Position numbers and translations under genes: made by a program
Shown: positions 59,651 to 64,000 of the stretch, piece by piece
Layout: each line of letters starts with the position of its first letter
Position numbering within the stretch: position 1 is the stretch's first letter
Assembly: GCA_026419785.1 (NCBI GenBank)
Contig: JAODTK010003965.1
Span: 243,099-307,098 of the forward strand
Reading direction: 5' to 3'
Length of the DNA stretch: 64,000 bases
DNA from: Sclerodactyla briareus
Taxonomy: Eukaryota; Echinodermata; Holothuroidea; Dendrochirotida; Sclerodactylidae
Notes under the pieces: generated by a model
What the model was told of the DNA's origin: nothing
The model's database searches: none
Seen by the model: only the letters and a program-made list of their open reading frames with translations

Positions 59651-59817
59651 AAGAAAAGTCAGGAAGAACTGCGTAAATTTCAGAGCTTGAGAATGCGTTC
59701 ATTACCTGCAATGAGTTGTTTCAATGAGTTACTTTGCTATGATAGGTAATGGCTATTATTACATTGACTGTCCATGTAAAATAAGCGTTTGATGTTGAAT
59801 TAAATGGAGGAGGAGAA

Positions 59818-59925
59818 TTTGTTATTTATTATTTATTTATTATTTATTTATTATTTATTTATTTATTATTATTTATTTATTTATTATTTATTATTTATTA
59901 TTTATTTATTATTTATTTATTTATT
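59818..59925. repeat. TTATTTA-type microsatellite
   Basis: A compound TTATT/TTTA run of about 105 bp. Confidence 0.95.
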
Positions 59926-59959
59926 CAGATAAAAATTGCTATCTGTCAGTCACCATTGA

Positions 59960-60970
59960 CCATTTGGATCTGAACGCCTTACTTGATAGATTTGCTACGC
60001 TTCGCGAAAACTAATTATGCCGCTTCGCAACAACATAAGTCCGAAAAATTGCATGAACATGAAGAGGTTAGGTGAAATTCATCCAATTGTAATGTTAACT
60101 TTGATTCATGTATTGTAATGGCCATCTGGAAACACCATTGGCATTTATTAATGATTGATTTCAAAACATTCATAATTGAGGCGTCAAGTTACTGTTGAAT
60201 TATAGCCATCTGGGGATCACCATTTGGCATTTGAGAACACCCAATTTCGAAAAAAAATTCGCACGCTGCGTGGCCAAACTAATGGTACCGCTTCTTTTGG
60301 ATAGTATAAAACCGCTTGAACTTACGGTGAATAAGCCGAAATTCATTAAATTTACAAAGTTTATTTTCAATTTACTACATGAAAACTGGCGCAATTGGGG
60401 ATCACGTGCAATCTGAGAAGGGACCATAATTTGGAAGTTCTCGGGAAGTCTGCGGCCAACCTATGATGCCGCTGTTTCATAGGATATAATGGTAGCAACA
60501 TAACTGTTGGCTAAGGTGATTTTTTTTTCCATTTCGAACTCAAGTTTATCTGAATATGGGAATGAAAAATGGGACTCTGGGGCTCCCCATTTGGCAACGG
60601 AGAACACTTACTTCGAGCGCGGCAGTCAATGAAGGTGTCGCGTAGCTTGGATAGATAACGACAGTGGTTACACTAATTTATTTCACATATTTTCGGGCCC
60701 ATATGAAAGCCTTCATTGGGAACCCCTGGTTCCTCGTGGTGCATATACTAAGAAGTGTAAAAGAAGTGAAATGTTCACGCCAAGAAGATCATCATGGAAT
60801 ATTTTCGGAAATATTTTCGGAATGAAAAAGTTGGAAGTCCTTGTAAATTTTAGAGGTGGTTCTTCTCTTCCATAAGGCACGGAAAGTGGGAAGTGTCTGT
60901 CCCTTGTATCGGACGGACATTTGTATGTATGTTGCGCGCAACCCGTGATGGCGCTCGGCTTCAAATATTC
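59960..60970. repeat. About 185-bp repeat array related to the hAT-like module
   Basis: GGGGATCACCATTTGGCA (60212), GGGGATCACGTGCAAT (60397) and GGGGCTCCCCATTTGGCA (60579) are spaced 185 and 182 bp. Each unit also carries a GGCCAA(C/A)CTA.(G/T)(A/G)T.(G/C)CGCT-like module (near 60270, 60455 and 60935) close to the hAT-like module elsewhere. Diverged. Confidence 0.6.
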
Positions 60971-61081
60971 ATCTGCTGATTACCCCACCCCCCCGGTGGA
61001 TGGTAGCTTATTTACGCATTATCACCAGAGGTGCTCTAAAACGCCCGTGACCTGGTGGAAGGATTCACCTGGCCCGGATCA

Positions 61082-62070
61082 GGGGCGTAACCTACCCTGT
61101 AGAAAATCAGGAGTCGGTCTCGGGGCGACCAAAAGTCGTCTCCGCTCGAATTAGGTGAAAAATTGATGAATTATAGCCATGACCTACCGGGACTATATAA
61201 TAAACAATTCTTGTAGGTCAGTATTCGCTACCAGTTTGAATGATTGCGGCAAAAACACAATCAAAAATATCATAGAAGGCAAAAATTGGCCAAATTCGCC
61301 TGAAGGCGATTAAAAAGTGGACAAAATTCGCGCTGCGCGCGCTGTACTAGTGTTTTTTTTTTTTTTCCGGTCGCTGCCCGCATTCCGCATAACTCCATGG
61401 GGAATTTCGACCTCATTGGCCCCCTAATCCATGCATATCTGTGAGGTGAAAATACTGGAATTACAAACCAACATTCTCATTAACCTGAAAAAACTACAGT
61501 CCACCTCCTTTTGATTACAACCTTTAGCCTCCGGTCCGTTTCCCCCTCCCTAGACCATGCGCGATTGGAACTGCAGTAGCTTAGGCTACCGACTGGCCTT
61601 AAATTTTCACAACGCATTATTTCTACAGGGTAACTCTATGGCGTCATCATGGGGGGGACAGTAGAGCTGAAGATAGCTGAAGTCCCAAATTGTCTGGTGA
61701 GCTCATGTTTTCCAGATGTGACCGGGAAAGCCGCGCCCCAATGGTGAACGGTAGGGTGGAGCACAAAGAGTGAACATTTGGCAAAAAGTTGGGGCATCAA
61801 TAAGACCGAGGTCAGACAAAATATCAAAATTTTTCCAACGATTATAGATTTTTGATCACAAATGCTCCAGATTGAAGCTGGTACATGAGCCTAAAGCGCT
61901 CGGGAGAGGTCATTTCCGGCATCTGGGGGGCTGGCGCAACCGATTTTTTTTTACGCTCCGCGCCAACCTATGGTGGCGATACGCCTACATAGTATTCTCG
62001 TGCCCCACCCCCCACAAAATGTCTGTACCTCCCTTGTACCTCCCAGTTGAAAAGTCTGGTGACGCCATTG
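61082..62070 (+). mobile_element. hAT-like 'GACGCCATTG' family, third copy
   Basis: The right end CTGGTGACGCCATTG (to 62070) and inner text (GTGACCGGGAAAGCCGCG, GAGAGGTCATTTCCGG, CGCGCCAACCTATGGTGGCG) match the 14.4-kb and 46.6-kb copies. The left boundary CAGGGGCGTAACC at 61082 is the best candidate but gives no target duplication. Confidence 0.55.
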
Positions 62071-62374
62071 TGCGGGAAATTGATTTAACTATGATGGACA
62101 AGTGTGCCAAGTTCCTCAGCCCATCGACTTATCAAATATCGTTATCAGCTCTGATGGGTTATGCAAGACCATGATGTGAAGGCTAATTCTCCTCAGTCCT
62201 TCCATGGACCAGTCATCATTATTCGATTTAGGTCCAAGCAATTCGAAAAGTCACGTGTCATGTCCAGCGTATTCATGATAAAGTATCGTACTAGGATAGC
62301 ACCATTTTGCGTCTGAGGGGTTTCAGGTTTCCAAAAAAAATCCAAAGGGGAGGGGAACAATGGACAACCACGGG
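62071..62374. other. No recognised feature
   Basis: Short mixed sequence with no gene or repeat. Confidence 0.3.
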
Positions 62375-62500
62375 AGTACCCCCACGACCGCACGGCGCGC
62401 CTATGGTACAACACGATAATAAGAATCGGGTTCTCACGAAAAATCTTGTCGGTCTAAAAAATGATTCACCCCCCTCCCCCCCCCCCCGGGAATTTTATGA
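62375..62500 (+). repeat. Dispersed end sequence, inverted partner of 57890-58020
   Basis: See the partner entry. It ends in a C/T-rich run and CCCCGGGAATTTTATG. Confidence 0.55.
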
Positions 62501-63367
62501 TATAGCCCTGACCCGGAATAACACAGTGATTGGCGGTACCCCTGGCTCCTTGTAAAAAAATAAAAGAAACATCACGATCTAATCAGATCTGCGTGTTCGA
62601 GGTCCGTCGTAGAATTAAACGGTGCGCGCGGGATTGTATACACGGTAACAACGCGACGGTTCTTGCTCGAGTCATATATACTCCTGCCGTGGCCCGTAGT
62701 GTTCATTCACTTCATGGTGGTGCTTTCGAGTGATGTGACTTAATTAATGGTTGGTTCTTTCGAAGTGGTGACTTTGGTAATACCAGATAGAGTGAAACAA
62801 ACCGTACGTGCTTCCAAAAGTTATGTTACGCAATACACAACCCTCGGTGTTTTGTCCGCTCCACGTGTATATACGGCAGGATAAGAGGTTCGAAAGGCGA
62901 AGAACGCGGCGCTATAGGCACGTAGGCCTAAAAAAAGTACAAAACAACCAACGGCCCGGCAACAACGTAAGGTCAAGTTAGTTTTCTTCAGGAGTTTTAT
63001 AGAATCACAACCGGTCGTTACTCAGTAACTGTTTAATGGTCGTATATCCCCACAGCGCTACGCATAGTAATACAGTCAGAGTAGGCCGAGGCTAGGCAGT
63101 CACGGATCGAAGAAATTTTACTGTAGCACACTTCCCATTGAAGGTGACGAAAACGTCACCTCATGCCTCCAATTGAACTTCTCCCTCCGATTGCACAGCC
63201 CTTATAACCTTCAAAACATCTCAAAAACATTCTAATCAATACAATGTGAAAATTTCATTAGTATCAAGTTGATATTTACAAGCTTAATTTTGACCTCCTA
63301 ATGGTTGACATCACACTTGTTTTTCCCCGCCTGTCTTGTTTTGAAATATAGTTTTGTAAACAGAAGT
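62501..63367. other. No recognised feature
   Basis: Nothing supported. AGGCCTA motifs occur (for example near 62923). Confidence 0.3.
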
Positions 63368-63466
63368 GTTGCCACTCAGGGCTGATTTTGGCGATTCTAT
63401 TTTCATAACGGGCAGTTGCGATACATATTAGAAACCACGCTATATTCATAACTTGAGAGTGGCAAC
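63368..63466. mobile_element. Small foldback element with GTTGCCACTC inverted ends
   Basis: GTTGCCACTC at 63368-63377 is perfectly inverted at 63457-63466 (GAGTGGCAAC). The element is about 100 bp. GTGGCAACCACAC also occurs near 46066. No coding content. Confidence 0.5.
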
Positions 63467-63649
63467 CACACAAAAACAAATTGTGAAGTGTCGGATCAAC
63501 AGGGCAACTTGTGATAAGTGAAGAGTTCTGAACTGATTCTGGGTGAATATTTGATAATTCTCAGCTGCCAACGACCAAATATGGGGAATGAATGAGTTCT
63601 AAACCTTTTCTAACTACACCATGGTCTCCTGGGTATTTATTGAGATGCA

Positions 63650-64000
63650 AGCTTTTTGGAACTGAAGTTGAAATAAAAAGTTGGCCACTGAGCGTAGTCT
63701 AAACAAGAAACGCAAACTATGCGTATGTCAGTTCCTTGCCTTTTTTCCTGACATGTTCCCCTTACTCAGCTATCAAACCCTGCAAGATGTGTGTTGCCAA
63801 CTCAAACCACAACTTGAAACAAAACGATCACCTGCAATATTTACTCAGCGCCTGAGAAATACTTGTTGCTTTTGACCAAGGTCAAAAAAGTCATCTGAGG
63901 GCAATTGAAATGAAATACTGAAAATAAACCTGGTAAGTAAGTAATTTCTTGAAAGAGTGAGGTAGTCAGAGTCATAACCAGCGAGGTCCAATGTTTCATT
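63650..64000 (+). repeat. Dispersed repeat, partner of 25190-25500
   Basis: See the partner entry at 25.2 kb. It reaches the window's end, so its right boundary is unknown. An ACCTGGTAAGTAAGTA motif is near its right part. Confidence 0.6.

Overview
The window looks like gene-poor DNA from an animal nuclear genome, probably a marine invertebrate. The evidence is several non-LTR retrotransposon (LINE) remnants, a tRNA-derived SINE, hAT-like non-autonomous DNA transposons with GGGG/CCCC-rich ends, MITEs, minisatellites and microsatellites, together with the absence of any long intact gene. The only host-type gene recognised, a BTB/BACK protein resembling BTBD17, fits an echinoderm or another deuterostome, but the species cannot be fixed from the sequence.

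Layout. 1-3.35 kb is an almost perfect tandem duplication (offset 1746-1747 bp) built around a hAT-like element with unusually long inverted ends. 3.35-10 kb holds a retroelement-like tail, a ~130-bp minisatellite, short dispersed repeats and a ~325-bp MITE. 10.06-13.84 kb is a second, older tandem duplication (period 1880 bp); each copy carries a reverse-strand LINE fragment inside a repeat family called G320 here. 14.4-15.7 kb is a hAT-like element. 15.95-20.3 kb is a long G320 array of ~270-340-bp units, split by a 1.43-kb hAT-like insertion. 20.3-25.5 kb contains diverged repeats, a second MITE copy and dispersed repeats with inverted partners near 58 and 64 kb.

27.8-29.0 kb has an L2-like LINE 3' end next to a reverse-strand tRNA-derived SINE that appears to share the LINE's tail. 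31.0-32.3 kb (reverse strand) is the broken BTBD17-like gene, and 32.8-33.3 kb another reverse-strand LINE 3' end. A minisatellite, a second possible tRNA-derived repeat and about 4 kb with nothing recognisable follow. 39.6-41.1 kb is a repeat array ending in a GATA microsatellite and a hairpin. 43-45.6 kb has a CpG-rich inverted repeat, a MITE-like foldback and the longest LINE in the window (reverse transcriptase plus C-terminal region). 46.6-49 kb is a hAT-like copy and a decayed L2-like LINE. 51.4-56.3 kb mixes LINE pieces with two copies of the hAT-like family found at the window start. 57.4-64 kb has inverted minisatellite clusters, an AT-rich LINE remnant, a ~185-bp array and another hAT-like copy.

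There is no evidence of genes working together in a pathway. The coherent story is transposon ecology: short elements riding on LINE tails, hAT-like elements nested in repeat arrays, and composite repeats duplicated as blocks. I found no CRISPR array, no rRNA gene, no intact tRNA gene and no clear retroviral or Polinton-like coding region. Coding assignments come from reading translations by eye. Repeat boundaries are accurate to roughly 10-50 bp unless a terminus is described.
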